Source: RUG572 sp051884915 (GTDB lineage: Bacteria; Verrucomicrobiota; Kiritimatiellia; RFP12; UBA1067). Taken from it: DNA of 54,984 bases. Both the position numbers and the translations under genes were made by a program. The notes below the pieces were generated by a model. It made no database searches and was not told the origin of the DNA. It saw nothing but the letters and a program-made list of their open reading frames with translations. Location: positions 1-54,984 of the forward strand of contig JBJEWF010000063.1 of NCBI GenBank assembly GCA_051884915.1, in the 5' to 3' direction. Positions 45,581 through 52,993 of the stretch are shown here, piece after piece. Position 1 is the first letter of the stretch; the number at the start of each line of letters is the position of its first letter.

Positions 45581-47250
45581 TTGTCCCGATGAAGCACGTG
45601 ACCGTTCTCTGCGTGGCGGCGGCGGGGACGAAGACGCTGGAGGCGCTGCGCGAGCTGGGATGCGTGCATCTCGACCTTGCCGCGGCGGTTTCGGACGAGA
45701 TGTCGGCCGCTGCGGAGCGCCTGGCGGACGCGGCGCGCGCGGTGCAGATCCTGGTCAAGGCCGCCGAGGCCGCCGGCCGCGACGTCCCTCCGGCCGATGC
45801 GTTCGCCGGCGTTTCCGACGGGGATCTCGTGGCGGCCGTTCTCAAGGCCGACGAGACGTGCAAGGCGCTGTCCGAGGAGATCGACAGACTGGAGGCGGCG
45901 GTTCGGACCTACGAGCCGTATGGGGATTTCGATCCGGCGCTGGCCCGGAGCCTGCTCGACCGGGGCATCGACCTGTCTGCGGTGTGCACGCTGCCGCAGC
46001 CGCTGCCGGAGGAGCGCCTGTCCGCGACGCGGCGCCGGTTGGCCGACGCGCGCGCCCGGCGTTCGGCGCTGGCGGCCGACCTCGCCTCGGCGCGTCCGCG
46101 CGTGGCCGCCATCGTGCGGGCCTGTCCGGGACTGCAGGACGAAATCGACTTCGCCGCCGCGCGGAACGCGCTGGCCACGGCGGGCGCCGTTTCCTACATC
46201 GGGGGCTGGGTGCCGGAAGACGCCGCGGCGGCGGTCCGCGCCCGCGCGCGCGCGGAGGGGTGGGCGCTGCTGGTGCGGGACGCGCAGGCCGGCGAGAATC
46301 CGCCTACGCTGATTCGTCCGCCGAAGCTGTTCCGCCCGGTCGTGGCGCTCTTCAAGGGGCTGGGCGTCGTCCCGGCATACGCGGAGGCCGACGTGTCGGT
46401 TCCGTTCATGTGCTACTTCTCGCTCTTCTTCGCGATGCTGGTGGGCGACGGGGCGTACGGCGCGATCTTCCTGGCCGGGACTTTGGCGCTGCGCCGGAAA
46501 CTGACGCGCAGCTGGTTCGTTCTGCTGACGGTCTTCTCCTGCGCGACGATCGGGTGGGGGCTGCTGAGCAACACCTGGTTCGGCGCGGGCATCCCGTGGT
46601 GCGCGAATTGGCCGACGGTTCGATGGCTGGCCGATCCGAGCTACCACAACGTGATGCTGCTCTGCTTCACGATTGGCGTCTCCCATCTGATGCTCGCGCG
46701 CATCTGGAACGGCATCTGCAAGGCGCCGGACACGACCTGCCTCGCCGAATTCGGGTGGGCGGGCGTTCTCCTGCTGATGTATCTGGTGACGAATTCGATT
46801 GTCGGCATCTTCCCGGGCGTCCCCGGCTGGGGGCTGGTGGCGGGCGGTCTTTCGATTGCGGCGGTTTTCCTCTTCACGGTCAAGCCGTCGGAGCTGAAGA
46901 CGCGCGCCGCGGAGCTGGGCATGCTGCCGCTGAACATCATGAGCGCGCTGGGTGACGTCATTTCCTACGTCCGGCTGTTCGCGGTCGGGCTGGCGTCCGT
47001 CAAGGTTGCGGAGAATTTCAATGCCATGGCGACGGGGCTGCTCGACGCCGGGCAGGCGCCGTGGCTGAACGCCGTGATGGCCGTCGCCATGGTGGCGATT
47101 CTCGTGGTCGGGCATGGCCTCAACCTGGCCATGGCCGCCCTGTCGATTCTCGTCCATGCCGTTCGTCTGAACACGCTGGAGTTCTCGAACCACAAGGGCG
47201 TCAGCTGGTCGGGGTATGCGTTTCATGCGTTCGCGCGGAACGGCAAGTGA
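45577..47250 (+). CDS. atpI: V-type ATPase subunit I
   Basis: This is a 557-residue subunit I (the a-type stator subunit). An N-terminal cytoplasmic part of about 270 residues (KHVTVLCVAAAGTKTLEALRELGCVHL) is followed by about seven TM helices (MCYFSLFFAMLVGDGAYGAIF, ISYVRLFAVGLASVKVAENF, and a C-terminal HGLNLAMAALSILVHAVRLNTLEF). The conserved arginines in the last TM pair (SYVRLF, HAVRLN) would interact with the rotor carboxylate. ATGA overlap with subunit D; AAGGGGAGG precedes the start. Confidence 0.93.
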   Translation: MIVPMKHVTVLCVAAAGTKTLEALRELGCVHLDLAAAVSDEMSAAAERLADAARAVQILVKAAEAAGRDVPPADAFAGVSDGDLVAAVLKADETCKALSEEIDRLEAAVRTYEPYGDFDPALARSLLDRGIDLSAVCTLPQPLPEERLSATRRRLADARARRSALAADLASARPRVAAIVRACPGLQDEIDFAAARNALATAGAVSYIGGWVPEDAAAAVRARARAEGWALLVRDAQAGENPPTLIRPPKLFRPVVALFKGLGVVPAYAEADVSVPFMCYFSLFFAMLVGDGAYGAIFLAGTLALRRKLTRSWFVLLTVFSCATIGWGLLSNTWFGAGIPWCANWPTVRWLADPSYHNVMLLCFTIGVSHLMLARIWNGICKAPDTTCLAEFGWAGVLLLMYLVTNSIVGIFPGVPGWGLVAGGLSIAAVFLFTVKPSELKTRAAELGMLPLNIMSALGDVISYVRLFAVGLASVKVAENFNAMATGLLDAGQAPWLNAVMAVAMVAILVVGHGLNLAMAALSILVHAVRLNTLEFSNHKGVSWSGYAFHAFARNGK

Positions 47251-47323
47251 GGAACGGCGCACGGTCCGCGGCGGGATTTCCGGCGCGGCGATCAAACGGT
47301 CTTAAACCAGAAAAGGAGTCAAC

Positions 47324-47782
47324 ATGAGTGATGCAGCAATGATGGTCGCGGGCGCTATCGCCTGCTTGGGTCTCGCGGGCGCAGGCAGCGCGTTCGGCAC
47401 GGGCCTCGCGGCTTCCGCCGCCGTGGGAGCCTGGAAGAAATGCTATGCCGCCGGCAAGCCGGCGCCGTTTCTGCTGCTCTCGTTTGTCGGCGCGCCGATC
47501 ACCCAGACCCTGTACGGAATGATTCTGATGTTCATTATGCTGAACAAGTCCGCGAATCCGCCGGCGGGCGCGGGCGTGCCGGTTCTCGTGGCGGGCATCT
47601 TCGCCGGTCTGGCCATCGGCCTTTCCGCGCTCTTCCAGGGGCGCGCCGGCGCGGCCGCGTGCGACGCGCAGGCCGAGACGAACCAGGGCTTCACGAACTA
47701 TCTCGCGGCGCTCGGCATCGTCGAGACCGTGGCCATCTTCGCGATGGTGTTCGCCCTGATCGCCCTGGTCGCGGTCAAGTGA
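47324..47782 (+). CDS. atpK: V-type ATPase subunit K (rotor ring), Na+-type signature
   Basis: This is a 152-residue proteolipid with four TM helices from duplication of a hairpin. Ion-site residues can be read: Thr60-Gln61 in helix 2 (GAPITQTLYG), Gln105 in helix 3 (LFQGRAGA) and Glu134 in helix 4 (GIVETVAIF). This matches the Thr64, Gln65, Gln110 and Glu139 set of the Enterococcus hirae Na+-ATPase NtpK, suggesting Na+ rather than H+ coupling. AAAAGGAG precedes the ATG. It converges on folK with an 8-nt overlap. Confidence 0.93.
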   Translation: MSDAAMMVAGAIACLGLAGAGSAFGTGLAASAAVGAWKKCYAAGKPAPFLLLSFVGAPITQTLYGMILMFIMLNKSANPPAGAGVPVLVAGIFAGLAIGLSALFQGRAGAAACDAQAETNQGFTNYLAALGIVETVAIFAMVFALIALVAVK

Positions 47783-48242
47783 CCGCCGGCGCGGAACCGG
47801 GAACCGGCGCGATGCCGAGTTCCGCCAGCGGTTCCGTCACGAAAGCCCGTTCGCGGGCCCGCGGGTGGGGAAGCGTCAGTTCGGGCGTGCGGCGGACGAC
47901 TCCGCCGAAGTCGATGAGGTCGAGGTCGATCGTCCGCGGGCCGTTCCGCACGGTCCGCACGCGCCCCAGTTCGTCCTCGATGGCGTGCATCCGGCGCGCG
48001 AACTCTTCGGGTGAAAGCGCGGATTCGAGGACGGCGACCTGGTTCAGGAACTTGAGCGCGGCAAATTCCGCAGGGACGCCGACGGGTTCCGTCTCCCGGA
48101 TGGAACTGGCCTGGAGCAGCCGCGTGCGGGGCAGACGGGCCAGGGCCTCCAGCGCGCGCGAAAGATAGGCGCGCCGGGGTTCGATGTTGGTGCCGAGGGA
48201 AACGATGGCGCGCGCGGGGGAAGGCTCTGCTTTGTCCGTCAT
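47775..48242 (-). CDS. folK: HPPK, 6-hydroxymethyl-7,8-dihydropterin pyrophosphokinase
   Basis: This is a 155-residue enzyme of folate synthesis transferring pyrophosphate from ATP to 6-hydroxymethyl-dihydropterin. Motifs are present: VSLGTNIEPR near the N-terminus, SSIRETEPVG, FLNQVAVLES, and the signature RTVRNGPRTIDLDLI with the catalytic Asp pair. The start was placed at MTDKAE because the next ATG upstream (48251) lies inside the -10 box. The ATG at 48242 comes 7 nt after TATAAT, predicting a leaderless mRNA. Confidence 0.93.
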   Translation of the reverse strand: MTDKAEPSPARAIVSLGTNIEPRRAYLSRALEALARLPRTRLLQASSIRETEPVGVPAEFAALKFLNQVAVLESALSPEEFARRMHAIEDELGRVRTVRNGPRTIDLDLIDFGGVVRRTPELTLPHPRARERAFVTEPLAELGIAPVPGSAPAVT

Positions 48243-48249
48243 GTCCGCC

Positions 48250-48255
48250 ATTATA
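48250..48255 (-). promoter_or_regulatory. folK promoter -10, leaderless
   Basis: Minus strand TATAAT (48250-48255) followed by GGCGGAC and the folK ATG. The predicted start of transcription is 1 nt before the ATG. No Shine-Dalgarno sequence is possible. Confidence 0.65.
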
Positions 48256-48343
48256 GACCATCGCGTGCGGGCGGGCAACGGGAATCTCCGCTTCCGCCCC
48301 CCGCGGCCGAATTGCGCCAATTCCCCTCAAGGGGGTGTCTCCC

Positions 48344-48372
48344 TTGACATTCGGGCGGGGGTGGTGTATGAT
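48344..48372 (+). promoter_or_regulatory. consensus promoter of the parvulin gene pair
   Basis: TTGACA (48344-48349), 17-nt spacer, TATGAT (48367-48372). It is the best -35/-10 pair in the window. The leader is about 64 nt with AAAGGAG at 48431-48437, 5 nt before the ATG at 48443. Confidence 0.9.
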
Positions 48373-48442
48373 ACGACAAACGCCAGGGGGAGAAGGATGG
48401 AATGTCTCTCGGCTTGTTCTGGCTTTAAACAAAGGAGTTGAA

Positions 48443-49738
48443 ATGAAGATTGGCATGATTGGCGGCTTTGCGTTGGCGGCGCTCGCGATCGCAGGTTGCG
48501 GCAAGAAGGACGAGGTCGCGGATGCGAATTCGAACGAAGTTCTGCTCGTCGTGAACGGCGCGAAACTGACGCGCGGCGAACTTGACGCCGACGTGGCGAA
48601 GATCATCGAATTCCGCAAGGCCCAGATTCCGGCCGAACAGGTGGAAGAGGCGAAGAAGGTGTTCGGTGAACAGATGGCGCACCAGTTCATGATGAAGACG
48701 CTGCTCAAGGGCGAAGCGGCCAAGAAGGGCGTCACGGTCTCCGATGAAGAGCGCAAGAAGCGCGAGGCCGATTTCGTCAAGGCGAACGCGGGCAATCCGA
48801 ATGCCCCGAAGTCGGTTGCGGAATTTGCCGAGAAGTATCCGCTGGGCAAGGACCGTGCCATGCGGGAATTCGAGGACGGCATTCTCATCCAGAAACTCCT
48901 CGAACAGGAAGTGACGTCGAAGATCAAGGTGGACGCGAAGAAGGTCGAGGCGATCATCCAGAACGTCGTGTCCAACAACGCGGAACTGGCGAAGAAGGCG
49001 CTGGACGCGGAAGCCGGAATCAAGCTCCTCAAGAAGCAGCTGGACGGGCTGAAGGGCGACGAATTGGCGAAGAAGTTCGCCGAGCTCGCCAAGGCGAAGA
49101 GCGACTGCCCGTCCAAGGAGAAGGGGGGCGATCTGGGCGAGTTCACGCATGGTCAAATGGTCAAGGAGTTCGACGAGGTCGCGTTCAAGAGCGAACCGTT
49201 CACGGTTTCCGATCCGGTCAAGACCCAGTTCGGCTGGCATCTGGTCATGGTGACGAAAAAGATTCCTGCCGTGAAGGCCCAGGGCGATGTGCCGGCATCT
49301 CCCGAAAAGGTTCAGGCGTCCCACATTCTGCTGTCGGCAAGGCAGGCGCAGCAGGTCCCCACGAAGGAGCAGGTCGAGCAGGGTCTGAAACGCCAGGAAG
49401 AGCAGGAGCGGGTTCGCAAGTATTTCTCCGATCTCCAGGCCGATGCGCAGATCGAGGCGCCTGGCTTCCCCAATCTGCTGCCGAAGCCGCCGGCTCCGCC
49501 CGCCAAGGCTAAGCCCGCCGAGGCGAAGCCGGTTGAGACGAAGCCCACCGCGAAACCCGCCGAGGCCAAGCCCACCACGAAACCCGCCGAGGCGAAACCT
49601 GCTGCAAAACCCGCGGAGGCGAAGCCCGCCGCGAAACCCGCCGCGAAACCCGCCGAGGCGAAGCCCGCCGCGAAACCCGCCGTGAAACCCGCGGAGACTA
49701 AGCCGGTTGAGACGAAGCCTGCCGCGGCCAAGAAGTAA
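48443..49738 (+). CDS. parvulin-type peptidyl-prolyl isomerase lipoprotein
   Basis: This is a 431-residue lipoprotein with signal MKIGMIGGFALAALAIAGC. A SurA/PrsA-like N-terminal helical chaperone region (EVLLVVNGAKLTRGELDAD..) is followed by a parvulin core: KKFAELAKAKSDCPS, GGDLGEFTHGQMVKEF, VSDPVKTQFGWHLVMV. The first strand of the fold, normally HILV ahead of this, appears after it as VQASHILLSARQ (about residue 290). The last 80 residues are a KPAEAKPAAK-type repeat. It likely acts as an envelope folding factor. The ATG at 48443 is set by AAAGGAG. It is paired with a paralogue downstream. Confidence 0.85.
   Translation: MKIGMIGGFALAALAIAGCGKKDEVADANSNEVLLVVNGAKLTRGELDADVAKIIEFRKAQIPAEQVEEAKKVFGEQMAHQFMMKTLLKGEAAKKGVTVSDEERKKREADFVKANAGNPNAPKSVAEFAEKYPLGKDRAMREFEDGILIQKLLEQEVTSKIKVDAKKVEAIIQNVVSNNAELAKKALDAEAGIKLLKKQLDGLKGDELAKKFAELAKAKSDCPSKEKGGDLGEFTHGQMVKEFDEVAFKSEPFTVSDPVKTQFGWHLVMVTKKIPAVKAQGDVPASPEKVQASHILLSARQAQQVPTKEQVEQGLKRQEEQERVRKYFSDLQADAQIEAPGFPNLLPKPPAPPAKAKPAEAKPVETKPTAKPAEAKPTTKPAEAKPAAKPAEAKPAAKPAAKPAEAKPAAKPAVKPAETKPVETKPAAAKK
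49498..49735 (+). repeat. in-gene Lys-Pro-Ala repeat
   Basis: Tandem imperfect 12-30-bp units encode KPAEAKP, KPAAKP and KPVETKP in the C-terminal tail of the first parvulin. The likely result is an extended, basic, periplasm- or wall-spanning tail. Such repeats vary in number by slippage. Confidence 0.9.
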
Positions 49739-49779
49739 GCGGAGACGGTGTCTCGTGGCCGTTCGGGAATGGCAGGCAG

Positions 49780-49809
49780 AAGGCGTCGAGAGGTTTCTCG
49801 GCGCCTTTT
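49780..49809 (+). terminator. hairpin between the parvulin paralogues
   Basis: AAGGCG-T-CGAGA (49780-49791), loop GGTT, TCTCG-G-CGCCTT (49796-49807), with a T-G wobble, followed by TT. The 12-bp stem may terminate or attenuate transcription so that the second paralogue is made at a lower level. The T-tract is short. Confidence 0.5.
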
Positions 49810-49831
49810 GCGAATGAAGAAAGGAGTGCAG

Positions 49832-51058
49832 ATGAAATTCGGTGCGGTTGCTTCGGTGCTGGTGGCGGTTCTCGTCGTCGCGGGGGACGTGCGGGCGGCG
49901 GAAGCCGTGAAAGCGGAAGATCCCAAGGATGTTCTGCTCGTCGTGAATGGCGCGAAACTGACGCGCGGCGAACTTGACGCCGACGTGGCGAAGATTCTCG
50001 CATCGTTCAAGGGGCGGATGTCGGCCGCGCAACAGGACAAGGCGAAAGAGCGTCTCCGCAAGCAGATGGCGCGGCAGTTCATGATGCTGACGCTGTTGGA
50101 GGGTGAAATCGCGAAGAAAGGAATCGCGCTTGATCCGAAAGACCTTGAAAAGGCCGAAGCCGACTTTGCGAAGGGGAACGCCAGTCGCCCGAATGCGCCG
50201 AAGTCGGTTGCGGAATTTGCCGAAAAGCATCCGTTGGGCAAAGAACGCGCCATGCGGGAATTCAGGGACGGCATTCTCATGAAGAAACTGCTCGATTTGG
50301 AAGTGGCGTCAAAGATCGAGGTGGACGCGAAGAAGGTCGAGGAGGTCATCCGGAACATCGTGTCCAACAACGTGGAGCAGGCGAAGAAGGCGGTGGACGC
50401 GGAAGCCGGCATCAAGCTCCTCAAGAAGCAGCTGGACGGGCTGAAGGGCGACGAATTGGCGAAGAAGTTCGCCGAACTCGCCAAGGCGAAGAGCGACTGC
50501 CCGTCCAAGGGGAAGGGTGGCGACTTGGGCGAGTTCGCACGCGGCCAGATGGTCAAGCCATTTAACGATGTGGCGTTCAAAATCGAACCGTTCACGGTCT
50601 CCGATCCGGTGAAGACTCCATTCGGCTGGCATCTGATCATGGTGACGAAGAAGATTCCCGCCATTGAGGCGAAGGACGGCAAGTTGGCGCTTCCGGAAAA
50701 GATCCGGGCCTCGCATATTCTGCTGACGGCCCGGGAGGTCCAGAAGGTCCCGACCAAGGAGCAGGTCGAGCGGAACTTGAAGCGCCAGGAGGAGCAGAAG
50801 GCGATCCGGAAATACTTCGCCGGTCTCCAGTCTGCGGCGAAAATCGAATGCCCCGGATTCCCCGACCTGTTGTCGGAGTCTCCCAAGGCGCGGCCTCCGT
50901 CACGTCGGTCGAAAGCGGGGAGCAATTCAATCGAGTCCAAACCCGTCGAATTCAAGCCCGCATCCAGGCCCGCGACCAAGCCCGCATCCAAACCCGCGAC
51001 CAAGCCCGCGACCAAGACCAAGCCGGTCGAGTCGGCACCTGTGGAGGTCAAGCGGTAA
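49832..51058 (+). CDS. parvulin-type peptidyl-prolyl isomerase, paralogue
   Basis: This is a 408-residue paralogue of the preceding gene. The signal peptide MKFGAVASVLVAVLVVAGDVRA has no lipobox Cys, so this copy is probably secreted or periplasmic rather than lipid-anchored. Same order of parts: VLLVVNGAKLTRGELDAD, SDCPSKGKGGDLGEFARGQM, FGWHLIMV, then IRASHILLTAREV. The tail is shorter and rich in KPA and KPT. The ATG at 49832 follows AAAGGAG. DNA identity to the first copy is patchy, with stretches of over 100 nt almost identical. It converges on recO with an 11-nt overlap. Confidence 0.85.
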   Translation: MKFGAVASVLVAVLVVAGDVRAAEAVKAEDPKDVLLVVNGAKLTRGELDADVAKILASFKGRMSAAQQDKAKERLRKQMARQFMMLTLLEGEIAKKGIALDPKDLEKAEADFAKGNASRPNAPKSVAEFAEKHPLGKERAMREFRDGILMKKLLDLEVASKIEVDAKKVEEVIRNIVSNNVEQAKKAVDAEAGIKLLKKQLDGLKGDELAKKFAELAKAKSDCPSKGKGGDLGEFARGQMVKPFNDVAFKIEPFTVSDPVKTPFGWHLIMVTKKIPAIEAKDGKLALPEKIRASHILLTAREVQKVPTKEQVERNLKRQEEQKAIRKYFAGLQSAAKIECPGFPDLLSESPKARPPSRRSKAGSNSIESKPVEFKPASRPATKPASKPATKPATKTKPVESAPVEVKR

Positions 51059-51773
51059 GAAGGTGGACGAGCGAGCGCCGGATGTCGGGCGGCGCTTCAA
51101 AATGGTACGCAAGGAAGATGCCGAGAAATCTCGCGGCATCTTCCTTTGCGTCTAGGGAGAGCGCGGCAGCGTCCGGCCGTTGGAGCGCGGCAACCGTCGA
51201 CCGCGAGAGCCGGATGGTCCGGGAGCCTTCGCCGAAACGGCCGCGGTCGATGGAAAAGGGCGCCCAGGACCCCTCGCGGGGCATGCCCGAGAAGTCGGGG
51301 GCCTGTCCACTGAGGCCGAGAAGCGACATTTCGAGCTGGATCAAGTCCGCCAGGAACGTTTCCGGCGGACAGGCCGGAGGCTCGCGCATGGCGAGGTGGT
51401 CGAGAAAATGCTCGAAAAAGGCGTACCAGCCGGCCGATTCAGACCCGGCCGGCACCAGTTCGCGAATGAGCGTGGCGGCGTAGCCGGCTAGGGCCGTTTC
51501 ACGCCAGCGGCCGCGCAATCCTTCGCGCAGCGCCGTGGGAACGGTTTCCCGCAGCGCATGCAGATCGTTCGACGCGCGGGCGTAATAGAGCAGGTCGCAC
51601 GTATAGAAGAAGTCGTATTGGCCGAGAAAGGCGGATTTCGGACGGACGGCACCTTTGACAAGCGTCGTGACACATCCATGGTCGGGCGTCAGCCACGCGA
51701 CGACGTGGCTGGTCCGCGACCAGGGATGGATGGCCAGTACGATGCCGGTTGTCTTGATGATTTCTCCTGCCAT
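51048..51773 (-). CDS. recO: DNA repair protein RecO
   Basis: This is a 241-residue protein with the RecO N-terminal OB-fold (IIKTTGIVLAIHPWSRTSHVVAWLTPDHGCVTTLVKGAVRP) and helical remainder. RecO loads RecA on SSB-coated DNA with RecR. The usual four-cysteine zinc site is not evident. The ATG at 51773 is 10 nt after a TATAAT on the minus strand, so the mRNA is probably almost leaderless. Confidence 0.88.
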   Translation of the reverse strand: MAGEIIKTTGIVLAIHPWSRTSHVVAWLTPDHGCVTTLVKGAVRPKSAFLGQYDFFYTCDLLYYARASNDLHALRETVPTALREGLRGRWRETALAGYAATLIRELVPAGSESAGWYAFFEHFLDHLAMREPPACPPETFLADLIQLEMSLLGLSGQAPDFSGMPREGSWAPFSIDRGRFGEGSRTIRLSRSTVAALQRPDAAALSLDAKEDAARFLGIFLAYHFEAPPDIRRSLVHLLTA

Positions 51774-51783
51774 GGGCGGAGAG

Positions 51784-51794
51784 ATTATATCACA
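51784..51794 (-). promoter_or_regulatory. recO promoter -10
   Basis: Minus strand TGTGATATAAT with TATAAT at 51784-51789 and a TGA extension. Transcription should begin near 51777, about 4 nt before the recO ATG. Confidence 0.55.
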
Positions 51795-51873
51795 GGCGCT
51801 GACATTGTTGGCCGGGTGGAATCTGGCGATGCGGGGTCATGAAAGAAAAAATCGCAGGATGAGATTTTCCCAC

Positions 51874-51902
51874 TTGCGCAAGTTCCGCAAAGGTGCTAGA
51901 CT
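51874..51902 (+). promoter_or_regulatory. promoter in the recO-phosphatase intergenic region
   Basis: TTGCGC (51874-51879), 17-nt spacer, TAGACT (51897-51902) with TGC extension. Predicted transcription start is at 51909, inside a 409-bp stretch without a recognised gene. Confidence 0.65.
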
Positions 51903-51908
51903 AGCGGC

Positions 51909-52085
51909 GTGAAATTCAAGAAGGGGCGATTCTGTCGACCCTTTGGAAGTCGGTGTTCGGGCGGTTTCTTCCGGATGCGTTAGCGGGCGGTCATCGTAAT
52001 GAACGAATTACGGCTCTTCTGCTGACAGTCGAGGACACGCTTGAGGCGCGTGAAGGTTGGATAAGGTCGGACGGCGACGTTTTTT
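51909..52085 (+). ncRNA. candidate structured small RNA (or leaderless peptide)
   Basis: A 177-nt transcript is predicted from 51909 to a six-T run (52080-52085) preceded by a weak 4-bp stem GTCG/CGAC. Internal pairing is possible: CGA-CTGTC with GACAG-TCG (outer stem, 2-nt bulge, about 51927-51936 with 52024-52031), GGAAG with CTTCC, CGTAAT with ATTACG (6 bp, loop GAACGA), and CACGC with GCGTG. The base composition is lower in GC than neighbouring genes. Alternatively a GTG exactly at the predicted start opens a 24-residue basic ORF (MKFKKGRFCRPFG.., stop at 51983). A third reading frame to 52174 has atypical codon use and no good start. None matches a known RNA family. Confidence 0.35.
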
Positions 52086-52164
52086 CTAGGGGATGCGGCG
52101 ACGCATCTCCATGCCGGAAGGCAAGCGAGACCGGATCTGCGTCAGCAGGTTCGGTCTCCGCTTT

Positions 52165-52175
52165 TGTGGTATAAT
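52165..52175 (+). promoter_or_regulatory. extended -10 promoter of the HAD phosphatase, leaderless
   Basis: TTTTGTGGTATAAT with TATAAT at 52170-52175 and TGG extension. Seven nucleotides (GGCCACT) separate the hexamer from the ATG at 52183, so transcription should begin 1 nt before the start codon. Confidence 0.65.
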
Positions 52176-52182
52176 GGCCACT

Positions 52183-52821
52183 ATGATCAAGCAGCATTGG
52201 TTTTTCGATTTTGACGGAACGCTCTGCGATACGGAGGCGGACATCAAGAACGCGTGGCGTGCGGCGCTGAAGACTCTGGGGAGGGACTGTCCCCAATTCG
52301 ACCGGATCTACAAGACGGGACCGACCATCGACCAGGTCGTCTACATGCTGTTCGACGACGCGACGCCCGCGCTGGTCGAACAGATCCGCGCGTGCTTCAA
52401 GACCTTCTACGATGCGAGCGGCTTCCCCGGGACGCGCCCGTATCCGTGGGTTCCCGCCTGGCTGGCGGAATTGAAATCCCAGGCCCGCCACATCTACGTG
52501 GCGACCAACAAACGCTACGCCCCGACGATGCTGCTGATGGAGAAACTGGGCTGGACGACCCGCTTTGACGGCGTCTTTTCCTTCGACATGTATCCCGGCG
52601 AGCAGCTGAAAAAGGCCGATCTGCTGATGCGCGTGATGAAAGCGCGCGCGATTGACGCATCCGATGCCGTGATGGTGGGCGACACGGCGGGCGATGTGGC
52701 GGCCGGCAGGGGCGCGGGCGTTGCGACAATCGGATGCACGTGGGGATATGGAACCCGCAAAGAACTGGAGGGAGCGGATGAAATCTATGACGCAAGCCGA
52801 TTTTCTCGGGAAAGCCGCTGA
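52183..52821 (+). CDS. HAD-family phosphatase (phosphoglycolate phosphatase-like)
   Basis: This is a 212-residue haloacid dehalogenase-type hydrolase. Motif I is FFDFDGTLCDT (nucleophile and acid Asp), motif II VATNKRYAP, a lysine in GEQLKKADLL and motif IV MVGDTAGDVAAGRGAGVATIGCTWGYG. An alpha-helical cap lies between motifs I and II, as in Gph/YjjG-type enzymes. The ATG at 52183 was chosen by its 7-nt distance from the -10; upstream in-frame codons would lie within the promoter. A GGGACTGTCCCC sequence like the array unit occurs in the gene (52283-52294). Its 3' end overlaps the ACP-like gene by 44 nt. Confidence 0.88.
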   Translation: MIKQHWFFDFDGTLCDTEADIKNAWRAALKTLGRDCPQFDRIYKTGPTIDQVVYMLFDDATPALVEQIRACFKTFYDASGFPGTRPYPWVPAWLAELKSQARHIYVATNKRYAPTMLLMEKLGWTTRFDGVFSFDMYPGEQLKKADLLMRVMKARAIDASDAVMVGDTAGDVAAGRGAGVATIGCTWGYGTRKELEGADEIYDASRFSRESR

Positions 52822-52993
52822 GGTGCTGGAGGTCGAGTCGGTGACGCCGGAGACACGCTTCCGCGAACTTCCGGGCTGGTGTTCGCTGCAGGCTTTCGGA
52901 CTTCTCGTTCTTCTGGAAAACGAATGCGGCGTTCGAATGGACCTGGAGATGTTCCGCCGGTGCGAGACAGTGGGAGAGCTCTACCATGGTTGA
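52778..52993 (+). CDS. acyl-carrier-protein-like small protein
   Basis: This is a 71-residue protein with ACP-like pattern: FLGKAAEVLEVESVTPETRF, then LPGWCSLQAFGLLVLLENE, CGVRMDL and CETVGELY. In carrier proteins the phosphopantetheine Ser lies in DSL, often WDSL. Here it is WCSL: the Ser is present but the Asp is Cys. GGAGGGA lies just before the ATG, which is inside the phosphatase gene (44-nt overlap). The stop region overlaps the next gene by 8 nt. It may carry an acyl group for surface-polymer synthesis; unproven. Confidence 0.65.
   Translation: MKSMTQADFLGKAAEVLEVESVTPETRFRELPGWCSLQAFGLLVLLENECGVRMDLEMFRRCETVGELYHG

Noticed and set aside
49739..49831. Separate promoter for the second parvulin gene
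   Set aside because: Only a hairpin and AAAGGAG are visible; no -35/-10 pair was found, so read-through from 48344 is more likely.
51929..52174. Possible 80-codon protein-coding frame (RFLPDALAGGHRNERITALLL..) between recO and the phosphatase
   Set aside because: No ATG or GTG with a ribosome binding site before its core, codon use unlike the neighbours, and it runs into the phosphatase promoter; better explained as a non-coding or RNA region.
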